The translations under genes and the position numbers were made by a program. From Phycisphaerae bacterium (GTDB lineage: Bacteria > Planctomycetota > Phycisphaerae > Sedimentisphaerales > Anaerobacaceae), in contig JAAYBV010000011.1 in NCBI GenBank assembly GCA_012744475.1, forward strand, positions 1-35,656: a stretch of DNA of 35,656 bases. Reading direction: 5' to 3'. The notes under the pieces are model-generated. The model did no database searches. It saw only the letters and a program-made list of their open reading frames with translations, and had not been told where the DNA came from. Shown in pieces: positions 7,682 through 15,597 of the stretch; the first letter of the stretch is position 1, and each line of letters begins with the position of its first letter.

Positions 7682-8041
7682 ATGGCACAAGGAATCGGCA
7701 TAGTGTATTCGACGGCACAGGGGCGGATGTGTCCGGCGTGCGGCGAACCGGTGGGCCAGTGCGTCTGCCGGCAGCGGCAGGCGGCTGCGGTTCCGCCGGG
7801 CGATGGGGTCGTGCGGGTCAGCCGCGAGACCAAGGGACGCAAGGGCAAGGGCGTGACGCTGATCACCGGAGTTCCCGTCGACGAAGACGCGCTGCACGAT
7901 CTCGCGACACAGCTCAAGCGAAGGTGCGGCGCCGGGGGGACCGTCAAGGACCGCGTCATCGAGATCCAGGGCGACCATCGGGACCTGCTCGCCGAAGAGC
8001 TGACCAGGCAAGGTTTCACAGTCAAGCGGGTGGGCGGATGA
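7682..8041 (+). CDS. yciH: SUI1/eIF1-like translation factor (YciH family)
   Basis: A 119-aa protein. The C-terminal 75 residues are a SUI1/eIF1 domain: VRVSRETKGRKGKGVTLITG (basic hairpin loop), LATQLKRRCGAGGTVKDRVIEIQGDH, then LLAEELTRQGFTVKRVGG. Homologues bind the small ribosomal subunit and tune start-codon or initiator-tRNA fidelity, though the bacterial role is minor or stress-related. The N-terminus has a zinc-ribbon-like CPACGEPVGQCVC (C-x2-C-x7-C-x-C). AAGGA at 7666-7670 could serve ATG 7682 or the in-frame GTG 7676, so the start is uncertain by two codons. The stop overlaps the next ATG (ATGA), which couples it to the MetH-reactivation-like gene. Confidence 0.88.
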   Translation: MAQGIGIVYSTAQGRMCPACGEPVGQCVCRQRQAAAVPPGDGVVRVSRETKGRKGKGVTLITGVPVDEDALHDLATQLKRRCGAGGTVKDRVIEIQGDHRDLLAEELTRQGFTVKRVGG

Positions 8042-8721
8042 AGAAGCTGATCGATATCCCCTTTGAGTTGAACGTGGTTTCCATCGCCAGGACCGTGCAC
8101 GTCGAGCCGGATTCGCCCGATGGACAAACGCTGCGCGAGCTGATCGAGCAGGCTCGGCAGGTCGCGCGGCCCAAGGCGCTCTATAAGGAAGCGTTCCTCG
8201 ACGGCAAAGGCGCCGACACGGTCACGGTCGAGGGCGTGACGTTCACCAGCCGGATGCTGCGGGCGAATCTCGACCGGGTCGAACGGGTCTTTCCCTTCGT
8301 CGCCACGTGCGGGCACGAGATGGACACGGTGACGCTGCCGACGGGCGATCTTCTCGCCGAGTTCTGGTGGGATGCGATCAAGGCGGTCCTGCTCGGCGCC
8401 GCGATCCGGCATTTCAGCGAGCGCCTGAAGCAGCGCTTCGCGCTGGGCAAGACGTCGTCGATGAGCCCCGGCTCGGGCGACGTCGACGTCTGGCCCATCG
8501 AGCAGCAACGCGAGCTGTTCGCGCTGCTCGGCGACGTAAAAGGGCAGATCGGCGTCGAGCTGACCGAATCGTTTCTGATGAAGCCCAACAAGACGGTCTC
8601 GGGCATTTGCTTCGCGACGGAGGTGGACTTCCACAGTTGCCAGGTGTGTCGGCGCAAGGACTGCCCGTCGCGCAGCGCCGCCTTCGATCCGGCCCTCTGG
8701 GACCTGCATCAGCGCGGATAG
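8038..8721 (+). CDS. Stand-alone MetH reactivation-domain-like protein (cobalamin methyltransferase activation)
   Basis: A 227-aa protein resembling the C-terminal activation domain of B12-dependent methionine synthase as a free protein. Landmarks are FPFVATCGHEMD, a SSMSPGSGDVDVWPIEQQRE segment (the xPGYxxxP-type loop that binds S-adenosylmethionine and cobalamin), and GVELTESFLMKPNKTVSGI, which parallels the LTESxAMxPxxSVSG block of MetH. It ends in a C-x2-C-x4-C cluster (CQVCRRKDCPSR) not found in MetH, which could bind metal or Fe-S. Comparable free-standing proteins in anaerobes are thought to work with split corrinoid methyltransferases. No methyltransferase or corrinoid-binding gene is in this window, so its partner must be elsewhere. 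It overlaps yciH by 4 bp. Confidence 0.78.
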   Translation: MKKLIDIPFELNVVSIARTVHVEPDSPDGQTLRELIEQARQVARPKALYKEAFLDGKGADTVTVEGVTFTSRMLRANLDRVERVFPFVATCGHEMDTVTLPTGDLLAEFWWDAIKAVLLGAAIRHFSERLKQRFALGKTSSMSPGSGDVDVWPIEQQRELFALLGDVKGQIGVELTESFLMKPNKTVSGICFATEVDFHSCQVCRRKDCPSRSAAFDPALWDLHQRG

Positions 8722-8763
8722 ATGCGCGATCGACCAGCGAACCTTGTGACAGGAGCTACCACC

Positions 8764-9738
8764 ATGAAGATCAGGGCAGGCGTTTCGATTCTGTTGTTGG
8801 TCGTCAGTGCGGCGGCGGGCGCCGCAGAGGTTGATGTCTCAACGCTCAAGACCTTCGGCACGATGGGCAAGCAGTCGAAGATACTGGCCGACGGCAGCGA
8901 AGCGGAGCTGTTTGCTCACGAAGGGCGTGGGTGCCTGACCCACATGTGGTTCGGCGGCTCATTCAAGGGTATCGAGCGGACGCGGCTTCGCGTCTACGTC
9001 GACGGGGAGCGGCAGGCGTCGATCGACATGGACTTGTTCCTGGGCCACGGGATGGGATTCGGCGACGACCACGCGCCTTGGGGTATCGCCCGCATCGGCA
9101 AGACCGGGCATCCGAGCGGTGTCTACAACACCTATCGCATCCCGTTCGGCCGGAGCATACGTGTCAGCGCCGAGAGGGCGCCCGATGCCGAGGATGCGTC
9201 GATGTTCTGGTGGATCGTGCGCGGCACGGAGAACCTGCCCGTCTGGCTCGGAGGCGTCCGTTTGCCGGACCATGCACGGCTGCGGCTGTACAGGCTGGAG
9301 AACCACCGAGCCAAGCCGCTTGACGAGTTCGCGCTGTGTGACGTCAAAGGCGCCGGATCGCTGTATCAGGTGACGATGGCCGCCCGCGCGCTGCGGCGGT
9401 CAGGCTCCTGGAAGGATCTCAGCTACATGGAGGCCTGCGTGCGCGCCTACGAAACGGGGGCGACGCAGCCGCTGTTTCTCTCCTCCGGGCTGGAAGACTA
9501 CTTTCTGGGAACGTACTACTTCGACAAGGGCCGCTTCCACACGCCCATTGCCGGTCTGACCCATCTGGACAAGCAGGACAACTCCTTTTCCGCGTACCGC
9601 TTCCACGAGGACGATCCGGTCTTCTTTCAGAACGGCCTGCGGCTGACTTGTCGCTGCGGCGAAACCCTGGACGGAGAAACGCTGCACGACCCGCCCGAAA
9701 CTGAGTACACCACGTACGTCTGGCTCTACCAGTGGTAG
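8764..9738 (+). CDS. Exported GH172 / DUF2961 glycosidase
   Basis: A 324-aa protein with a signal peptide (VSILLLVVSAAAGAAE, cleavage near residue 20). The rest is a DUF2961 domain, now glycoside hydrolase family 172, whose characterised members act on D-fructofuranose and D-arabinofuranose linkages. Recognisable blocks are CLTHMWFGG, RLRVYVDGE, PFGRSIRVSAE, and SSGLEDYFLGTYYFDKGRF, whose Glu in the LEDYF motif is a likely catalytic residue. DNSFSAYRFHEDDPVFF matches the conserved Y-R-F-H-x-x-DP-I/V-x-F segment. ATG 8764 has AGGAG at 8751-8755. It lies 42 bp after the MetH-like gene but is functionally unrelated to it. The adjacent exported oxidoreductase and glycosidases fit scavenging of furanose-containing glycans. 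Confidence 0.88.
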   Translation: MKIRAGVSILLLVVSAAAGAAEVDVSTLKTFGTMGKQSKILADGSEAELFAHEGRGCLTHMWFGGSFKGIERTRLRVYVDGERQASIDMDLFLGHGMGFGDDHAPWGIARIGKTGHPSGVYNTYRIPFGRSIRVSAERAPDAEDASMFWWIVRGTENLPVWLGGVRLPDHARLRLYRLENHRAKPLDEFALCDVKGAGSLYQVTMAARALRRSGSWKDLSYMEACVRAYETGATQPLFLSSGLEDYFLGTYYFDKGRFHTPIAGLTHLDKQDNSFSAYRFHEDDPVFFQNGLRLTCRCGETLDGETLHDPPETEYTTYVWLYQW

Positions 9739-9759
9739 CGTCATCCACGCGCTGCCTGG

Positions 9760-11124
9760 CTACGTAGCGGTGCTGTGGACCTGACGGATGGCGTCGATGA
9801 TGTAGTCGTCGATCCGCTGGGTGTACTTGGGGCCGATGCGCACCTGCACGAAGCGGTCGTAGATTCCGAGCGTCTGGCGGCAGCAGTCCGGGCCGTATTG
9901 AATCGCCTTGCCCTCGGGGCTGTTGAACGACGGCCAGTTGGGATGCCGGGCGCGCTTGTTGATAACGGACTCGGCGATCGGCAGCAGCACGGAACCAGAC
10001 ATCGTCGACGTCGGCACGTGGCGCTGCCGCAACTGGTCGATGCAGCGGTCGCGGGCCGCCTTGTCGGGCATCTCGAAGAAGACGCTGTAGCCGATATCGC
10101 CTTCCGGGTCGGGGCGGTGACGCAGACGGATGCCGTCGATTCCTTTGATGCCGTCATAGACCGCTTCTGCGTGGCTCCGCAACGCGGCGACCATGGTGTC
10201 GAGCTTGGGCAGTTGCGCGCCGAGCACCGCTCCGGTCAACTCGTTCATACGGAAGTTCTCGCCGGCAAACGTGGGCACCCGGCTGGCTCCCGTGCGCTGG
10301 GCAAAGAGCCCGTTCAGGCCGCCCATGTCGTGGAAGCGCGCCGCCCGCTCGTAGAGGATCGGGTCGCTCGTCACCACGGCGCCGCCTTCGCCCGAGGTCA
10401 TCGTCTTGTTGATCTGGAAGCTGTAGATGCCGACGTTGCCGATGGAGCCGAGCTTGCGGCCGCGATAGGAGCCGCCGACGCACTGGGCGCAGTCCTCCAG
10501 GACCGCGACGTTGCGTTTGCGGGCAATGTCCATGATCGGCTCCATGTCACATGGCCCGCCCAACAAATGGACCGCGATGACGGCCTTCGTTCGCGGCGTG
10601 ATCTTCCGCTCGAAGTCCTTCGGATCGATGTTCAGCGTGCGGTCGATGTCCGCAAAGACGGGCAAGGCCCCCGCGTGGACCACGCAGGTGTAATCGGACC
10701 ACCACGTGTACGCCGGAACGATCACCTCGTCGCCCGGCCCGATGTCCAGACCGGCCACGGCGCAGTCCAGGGCCGCGGTGCCGCTTGTCACGCCCAGCGC
10801 GAACTGCGTGCCCATGTGCTTGGCGAATCCCTCCTCGAACCGCAGCACCTTCGTCGGCGTCCCGGGCCCCCAGTAGCGAAAGGGCGAGCCGGAATCGACC
10901 ACGTCCATCAGGGCTTGTCTCTCGTGCTCGTCGAAGAACTGCGGCCCGATGTAGCCCGGATCGATCCGGTCGATAGTCGGGGACGCCGAGGTCCCCTGAG
11001 CCCACAGCGGCCTGGTGGGCAGTCCCACCCCCAGAGCCGATGCGGCCAGGCAGCTCGTCGAAAGGAACCGTCGCCGGGTCAGCGCCCCGTCCTGTGTCTC
11101 GTGTTTCTCTTGTCGCGTCGCCAT
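9760..11124 (-). CDS. Tat-exported DegT/DnrJ/EryC1/StrS-family PLP protein
   Basis: A 454-aa protein. ATG at 11124 (complement) has GGAGG 7 nt upstream; an in-frame ATG at 11220 lies upstream of the promoter and is rejected. Residues 17-42 form a twin-arginine signal (TRRRFLSTSCLAASALGVGL ... WAQ). The remainder is a complete DegT fold: GVTSGTAALDCAVAG (phosphate-binding loop), DEVIVPAYTW, VLEDCAQCVGG (D211, cofactor-nitrogen partner) and YSFQINKTMTSGEGG with the Schiff-base K240. Cytoplasmic relatives aminate nucleotide-linked keto sugars, so export by Tat (folded, with PLP loaded) is odd because neither nucleotide sugars nor amino donors are expected outside. All catalytic residues are present. 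It converges with the GH172 gene, 21 bp apart. Confidence 0.86.
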   Translation of the reverse strand: MATRQEKHETQDGALTRRRFLSTSCLAASALGVGLPTRPLWAQGTSASPTIDRIDPGYIGPQFFDEHERQALMDVVDSGSPFRYWGPGTPTKVLRFEEGFAKHMGTQFALGVTSGTAALDCAVAGLDIGPGDEVIVPAYTWWSDYTCVVHAGALPVFADIDRTLNIDPKDFERKITPRTKAVIAVHLLGGPCDMEPIMDIARKRNVAVLEDCAQCVGGSYRGRKLGSIGNVGIYSFQINKTMTSGEGGAVVTSDPILYERAARFHDMGGLNGLFAQRTGASRVPTFAGENFRMNELTGAVLGAQLPKLDTMVAALRSHAEAVYDGIKGIDGIRLRHRPDPEGDIGYSVFFEMPDKAARDRCIDQLRQRHVPTSTMSGSVLLPIAESVINKRARHPNWPSFNSPEGKAIQYGPDCCRQTLGIYDRFVQVRIGPKYTQRIDDYIIDAIRQVHSTAT

Positions 11125-11171
11125 GTTCGTACCTCCCAAACCCAGGACCTTCGCGTCCACCTGCCCCGCGT

Positions 11172-11201
11172 ATTCTACGCGCTTCGCCCTGCCCGAAGCA
11201 A
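11172..11201 (-). promoter_or_regulatory. Promoter for the Tat-exported DegT gene
   Basis: On the minus strand TTGCTT (complement of 11196-11201), an 18-nt spacer and TAGAAT (complement of 11172-11177) lie about 48 nt upstream of the ATG at 11124. The placement supports the shorter start chosen for that gene. Confidence 0.55.
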
Positions 11202-11280
11202 GCGCACAGCGGACAATCATCTCGCGTACCCGCTCGTAGCGTGCCCGCTAAGGCATACATAGGATGAGAGAAGCCCGCCA

Positions 11281-11399
11281 GGGCGAGGCATGCCTCGCCC
11301 CTACCGAAAGAGGCATGTGTGGACACCGCCGAGCGCCGTCCCCACGTACATGGCCGAGGGGCATCGGCGTCAGCCGTAGGGGCGAATCATGATTCGCCC
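11281..11399. repeat. Two dispersed 20-bp perfect palindromes (GGGCGA...TCGCCC type)
   Basis: Bases 11281-11300 are gggcgaggcatgcctcgccc and 11380-11399 are gggcgaatcatgattcgccc, both perfect 20-bp palindromes with a CATG centre. Each is bordered on one side by the remnant of CCCTAC or GTAGGG. A third member is at 21344-21371. They sit in the 476-bp gap 11125-11600, which has no gene apart from the two promoters noted. The shared end sequences mark a dispersed repeat family of the REP or small-palindrome kind. Confidence 0.7.
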
Positions 11400-11510
11400 T
11401 TGCCACGAGCAGCCGCCGGCCTCCAGGAATTCGTCCATCCGCACCCGACCATCCCCGATCGACCCTCAACCACCCCCCGGCCAAGATGGCTGATCCCGTC
11501 TAGGAACGGC

Positions 11511-11539
11511 TTGCTCCCGGCGCATCAGTCGACTACAAT
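11511..11539 (+). promoter_or_regulatory. Promoter for the tandem YcxB-like gene pair
   Basis: TTGCTC (11511-11516), a 17-nt spacer and TACAAT (11534-11539) form a good sigma-70-type promoter. It leaves a leader of about 55 nt before ATG 11601, which has GGGGAGAG just upstream. Two codirectional genes follow. Confidence 0.6.
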
Positions 11540-11600
11540 AGGTTCAGTTGGAACGGGTGCGGCATGCCAAGGTTCGCGGTGGGCGGATCAGGGGAGAGAA

Positions 11601-12719
11601 ATGACGTTCTCATATCGATTTGACAAAGCGGACTACCTGGCGTTCCATCGGTTTCGCATCGCGGGGATGTATATGCGCGGCGGCTCGAGAGTGTGGGCCC
11701 TCCGTGGTTTCGCGCTTCTGACCTTTGCCTTGGCACTAATAGAATGGTACAGTGGCCGCCCTTCAGGGGCTGCAGGTTTAGCCATGGCCGGAGGAGCGAC
11801 GCTGCTACTGCCCAGAACGTACTGGGGTCTCGTAGCGGGACGGTTCCGGAGGATCGTGACCGATCCGCAGAATGCCCATCTGCTGGGGCGCAAAACGCTG
11901 ACGCTGACGCCTGAAGGTCTGCATATCGCCGACGCAGGTGAAGCGGGCTATCTCGCCTGGGGCAACATCGTTCGCGCCGCGCGCACCGAAGACCACATCT
12001 TCCTGTTTTTCTCCACTCTTCAGGCGGTGGTCATTCCGCGGGCATCGCTGGAGGGTGCCTCATTTGAAACGGTGTGGACGACGGCCACTACGTATCTGGA
12101 TCGGCATCACGAAAGAGGGACAAGGCAGGGCTCGGAAAGCACGGCGACTGCCGCCATACAGGGGACGCCGGCGCCGGTGTTTTCGTATCGGCTTGAAGAG
12201 TCCGACTGGACGGCATTCACGGTCCATCATCGGCGTTCGAAGGCGCAGGGCCGGCACCGGTGGCTGGCCCGTTTCGCGGTTCTTCCCATTCCCCTCTTGC
12301 TCGTGATTCTCGGCGTGGTCCGTCCGCCCGTGAACTGGGACTTGGTGGTGCTGTTTCTGGGGCTCAGCGTGCTCTGTTTCTTGTTCTATCCACGGGTTCT
12401 TGACAACGCTGCTCTCAGACAAGCAGAGTACATTGCCGGCAATTCGGCCAATGTGCATTGCCTGGGAGAAAGGCGCATCGCCCTGTCGCCGGAGTGGCTG
12501 CATGTGCAGGGCAGCGGAGTCCAATCGACCTTCACCTGGCCCAGTGTCGTCAAGGCCGAACGAACCGATGACCACATCTTCATTTACATGTCCACTTCTG
12601 AAGCGCTTATCATCCCGCGTGCATCGCTCGATGGGGCCTCGTTCGAAGATGTCTGGACCAGAGCCAACGAGTATCTGGATCACAGCCGAGACAATCCGAA
12701 ACGGCAGGGCAGCGCATGA
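11601..12719 (+). CDS. Membrane protein with two tandem YcxB-like domains
   Basis: A 372-aa protein made of two homologous halves (about 1-170 and 192-367). Each begins SYRxxxxD(Y/W)xAF, then has a helical hairpin in the membrane (about 34-75 and 225-270) and a YcxB-like C-terminal region. Compare TLTPEGLHI with ALSPEWLHV, TEDHIFLFFST with TDDHIFIYMST, and IPRASLEGASFETVWT with IPRASLDGASFEDVWT. The last block is nearly identical at DNA level too, so the duplication is recent or under gene conversion. YcxB-family proteins are uncharacterised; the fold suggests a membrane anchor with a beta-rich cytoplasmic domain. ATG 11601 has GGGGAG upstream. It overlaps the next gene by 4 bp. Confidence 0.75.
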   Translation: MTFSYRFDKADYLAFHRFRIAGMYMRGGSRVWALRGFALLTFALALIEWYSGRPSGAAGLAMAGGATLLLPRTYWGLVAGRFRRIVTDPQNAHLLGRKTLTLTPEGLHIADAGEAGYLAWGNIVRAARTEDHIFLFFSTLQAVVIPRASLEGASFETVWTTATTYLDRHHERGTRQGSESTATAAIQGTPAPVFSYRLEESDWTAFTVHHRRSKAQGRHRWLARFAVLPIPLLLVILGVVRPPVNWDLVVLFLGLSVLCFLFYPRVLDNAALRQAEYIAGNSANVHCLGERRIALSPEWLHVQGSGVQSTFTWPSVVKAERTDDHIFIYMSTSEALIIPRASLDGASFEDVWTRANEYLDHSRDNPKRQGSA

Positions 12720-13471
12720 CGGCAGACGATCCGAGTGTGGAGATGACGCAGAACCGTTACCGGGGATGGCTGATCGCTGCCGGCCTCGTTCTGTTCCTTC
12801 TTCTGTATCTTGCCGTGCCGATGATGATTTGGAGGGCTACGGGGACGCCCTCCGGCCGGGTGGCAGGTCGCCTGATCACGGGGCCATTCGCACTGCTGTT
12901 GTGGCTGTGGGTGTGCTGCCTGTGGTGGCGCTGGTTGGAGCGACGGGCCGGGCGAATGAACTTGGGCAGGGGGGTGCTTGGTGTCCTGACGCTCCTTCCT
13001 GTCATCTTGATCGGCGGGCGGGCCATCTACTGCGCCCGGCCTTCCGTCCGGGCGGCGGGCATCCTCGCCGACGCCGAACTGGCGGCGCTTCCGCCGTCGG
13101 CCCGCGAGATCGAGGTCTACACGTGGTCGACGCCGTTCTCGGGAGAATGGCGGCTCAGATTTCGCGCCGATCCGGCGGACATCGAGCGCTTCCTGGAAGC
13201 ATCTCCCATCCTCCAAAGGGCAAAGTGCCGGGAGTATTCAAGAGAGAGAATGCGACTGATCGACCCTGAGCCCTACAGAGACCGTTCCGATGACGATCCG
13301 AATGGGCCGGACTACTTCAGACCAGATTCCAGCATGCTTGCGTGGTATATCCAGGAGATCAAGACGCCGGGCAAGCGATACGAGACAGAGTTTTCTGGAT
13401 TCAGCGATCCCGGCGAGGTGATCGTCCACACCCAGGAGAACCTGGTCCTTGTGGGTTTGTCGCACGGCTGA
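12716..13471 (+). CDS. Unrecognised membrane protein coupled to the tandem YcxB-like gene
   Basis: A 251-aa protein. ATG 12716 overlaps the upstream stop (ATGA), so it is translated with its neighbour. Three hydrophobic helices (about 17-39, 54-75 and 85-103) are followed by a soluble domain of about 145 residues. It contains ELAALPPSAREIEVYTWSTP, RFRADPADIERFLEASPIL and a short C-terminal beta segment (VIVHTQENLVLVGLSHG). The RFRADPADIERFLEASP phrasing recalls small domains that fold around a helix after a strand, but I do not recognise the family. No cysteine pair, His/Asp cluster or nucleotide loop is visible. The tight coupling suggests it works with the YcxB-like protein in the membrane. 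Confidence 0.7.
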   Translation: MTADDPSVEMTQNRYRGWLIAAGLVLFLLLYLAVPMMIWRATGTPSGRVAGRLITGPFALLLWLWVCCLWWRWLERRAGRMNLGRGVLGVLTLLPVILIGGRAIYCARPSVRAAGILADAELAALPPSAREIEVYTWSTPFSGEWRLRFRADPADIERFLEASPILQRAKCREYSRERMRLIDPEPYRDRSDDDPNGPDYFRPDSSMLAWYIQEIKTPGKRYETEFSGFSDPGEVIVHTQENLVLVGLSHG

Positions 13472-13545
13472 TTGGGAGAGAACGAAACCGCGTGACAGCC
13501 TCAAAGCTCGTCCCGACACGCGTCGCGATAGAGGCTTCCGTCCAG

Positions 13546-13740
13546 GGGTGTGTGAAAACACCCGGACAGGTGTGTGGCAGCCTCAAGGCGCGGCCTTGGG
13601 GATGGCGGGTATGATTTGGCTTTGAATGTCCGGAGACGCCGACACTTTCTGCCATCCCCAAACGCCAAGGCGTTTGAGGCTGCCACACAGACACTTCAAC
13701 GGCTCAAGAATGCCATTGCCCCCAAGATCTGCACACACAC
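13546..13740. mobile_element. Non-autonomous mobile element, copy B: cloverleaf-like, no visible target duplication
   Basis: About 195 bp in the 369-bp gap 13472-13840. The ends gggtgtgtg (13546) and cacacacac (13732-13740) match the copy A termini at 7 and 8 of 9 positions. The outer stem is perfect over 15 bp: gtgtggcagcctcaa (13572-13586) with ttgaggctgccacac (13674-13688). Inside are a left hairpin (caaggc gcg gccttg, 13584-13598), a middle stem ttggggatggc (13596-13606) / gccatccccaa (13651-13661), and a right hairpin (aaacgcc aa ggcgttt, 13660-13675). The loop closed by the middle stem is nearly identical to that of copy C. No matching flanking duplication is visible, so the copy may be older or may have recombined. 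The remaining bases of the gap form the leader of the next gene. Confidence 0.75.
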
Positions 13741-13840
13741 GCACGGGCCTCTGTCTCGGAATGGGCTTGCGTTTGCTACTCCCGGGGACCACAATGGGGA
13801 TTGTCTGGTCTGTTTATCTACTACCGGCCGGGGTGAGTCT

Positions 13841-15529
13841 ATGAGAGCGTCATGCTTTGTATCGCTGTTTCTCCTGCTCCTGACGCAACCGCTGGCGGCG
13901 TATGACCGGGTGACGGGCCGGACGTTCGCCAGCCGCTCGCGTGTGATTGCGCAGCGCGGGATGGCCGCGACGAGCCAGCCTCTGGCGACGCAGGTCGCGC
14001 TCGATGTCCTCCAGCAGGGCGGCAGCGCCGTCGATGCCGCTATCGCCGCTAACGCCACGCTGGGTCTGATGGAGCCGACGGGCTGCGGCATCGGGGGCGA
14101 TCTGTTCGCCATCGTCTGGGACGCGAGGACGCAGAAGCTCTATGGACTCAACGCCAGCGGACGCTCGCCGCACTCGCTGAGCCTGGCCCACTTCAAAGAG
14201 CAGGGCCTGGAGTATGTCCCGCCGCGAGGCCCGTTGCCCGTCACCGTTCCCGGCTGTGTGGACGGCTGGTTCGAGCTGCACGGGCGATTTGGCAAGCTGT
14301 CGATGAAGGCGATCCTGGCGCCGGCGATTGCCTACGCCCGCGACGGGTTCCCCGTCTCGGACCTGATCGCGTATCACTGGCAGGTGAGCGTGCCGGTCCT
14401 GGAAAGCTACGAGGGGTTCAGAGAGACGTTCGCGCCCGCGCCGAAGGCGGGGGAGGTATTCCGGAACCCGAACCTTGCCAACACGCTCGAACGAATCGCC
14501 GAGCAGGGCCGGGACGCGTTCTACGAAGGCGACATCGCGCGGACCATCGACGCCTTCATGAAGCGGGTGGGAGGCTTCCTGTCCTACTGGGACATGGCCG
14601 AGCACACCTCGGAGTGGGTCGAGCCCGTCTCGACGGACTATCGCGGCTACACGGTCTGGGAACTGCCTCCCAACGGCCAGGGGATCGCGGCCCTGCAAAT
14701 GCTGAACATCCTCGAAGGCTACGACATTAAAGGCATGGGCTTTGGCAGCCGCGACTACATGCACTGCTTCATCGAGGCCAAAAAGCTCGTCTTCGAAGAC
14801 CGGGCGAAGTTCTATGCCGACCCGGCGTTCAACGACATTCCGGTCAGGCAACTGATCTCCAAGGAATACGCCGCCCAGAGGCGAAGGTTGATCGATCCGA
14901 ACCGCGCCGCCAGACGCTACGATGCGGGCGAGCCTGCTTTGGACAAGGGCGACACGATCTACCTGACCGTCGCCGACAGCGAAGGCAGCATGGTCTCGCT
15001 GATCCAGAGCAACTATCTCGGCATGGGCTCGGGGCTCGCTCCTGACGGCCTGGGCTTCATCTTCCAGGACCGCGGCTCGCTGTTCTCGCTGCGGGAAGGG
15101 CACTTCAACACGTACGCGCCGCACAAGCGGCCGTTTCACACGATCATCCCGGCGTTCATCACCAGGGACGGCAAGCCGTTCCTGAGCTTCGGCGTCATGG
15201 GCGGGGCGGCCCAGCCCCAGATGCACGTGCAGATCGTCGTCAACCTCGTCGATTTCGGGATGGACGTGCAGGAGGCGGGCGATGCGCCGCGGATCCTCCA
15301 CCTCGGCTCGTCCCAGCCCACCGGCCAGACGATGAGCGACGGCGGGACGGTGTACCTGGAGACCGGGTTCGACTACGAGGCCGTCCGCGAGCTGGTGCGG
15401 GCGGGACATCGCATCCAGTACAACCTTGGCGACTTTGGCGGCTACCAGGCGATTCAATGGGATGGACGAAATAAGGTATACTATGGGGCGTCCGAGTCCC
15501 GCAAGGATGGACAGGCTGCCGGCTACTGA
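13841..15529 (+). CDS. ggt: Gamma-glutamyltranspeptidase family protein, exported
   Basis: A 562-aa N-terminal-nucleophile hydrolase that would cleave gamma-glutamyl bonds (glutathione and related peptides) in the periplasm. A signal peptide (MRASCFVSLFLLLLTQPLAA) leads. GMAATSQPLATQVALDVLQQ and GGSAVDAAIAANATLGLMEP are classic GGT blocks, followed by GIGGDLFAIVWD and the substrate loop PVTVPGCVDGW. The autocleavage/nucleophile Thr is T372 in GDTIYLTVAD. The small-subunit glycine loop (FGVMGGAAQPQMH) is present. The open frame runs upstream to 13574 through mobile element copy B, but only ATG 13841 yields a signal peptide, so I take it as the start. The ribosome site is modest (GGTGAG). Confidence 0.9.
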   Translation: MRASCFVSLFLLLLTQPLAAYDRVTGRTFASRSRVIAQRGMAATSQPLATQVALDVLQQGGSAVDAAIAANATLGLMEPTGCGIGGDLFAIVWDARTQKLYGLNASGRSPHSLSLAHFKEQGLEYVPPRGPLPVTVPGCVDGWFELHGRFGKLSMKAILAPAIAYARDGFPVSDLIAYHWQVSVPVLESYEGFRETFAPAPKAGEVFRNPNLANTLERIAEQGRDAFYEGDIARTIDAFMKRVGGFLSYWDMAEHTSEWVEPVSTDYRGYTVWELPPNGQGIAALQMLNILEGYDIKGMGFGSRDYMHCFIEAKKLVFEDRAKFYADPAFNDIPVRQLISKEYAAQRRRLIDPNRAARRYDAGEPALDKGDTIYLTVADSEGSMVSLIQSNYLGMGSGLAPDGLGFIFQDRGSLFSLREGHFNTYAPHKRPFHTIIPAFITRDGKPFLSFGVMGGAAQPQMHVQIVVNLVDFGMDVQEAGDAPRILHLGSSQPTGQTMSDGGTVYLETGFDYEAVRELVRAGHRIQYNLGDFGGYQAIQWDGRNKVYYGASESRKDGQAAGY

Positions 15530-15597
15530 GAAAAGGACTGGAAAATGGGCCCGGAATGGAGATAATGGCAAGAGGTACGGTTGGTGGAGATCGCAGA

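Noticed and set aside
11125-11220. Longer start for the Tat-exported DegT protein
   Set aside because: It would include the promoter TTGCTT/TAGAAT, and the ribosome site GGAGG lies before the ATG at 11124.
13574-13840. N-terminal extension of gamma-glutamyltranspeptidase
   Set aside because: The open frame runs through mobile element copy B; only the start at 13841 gives a signal peptide and family-length protein.
15477-15482. TATACT near the end of the ggt gene as a promoter for the GH5 gene
   Set aside because: The matching -35 (TTCAAT, 18-nt spacing) is poor and it lies within coding sequence; not enough to call.
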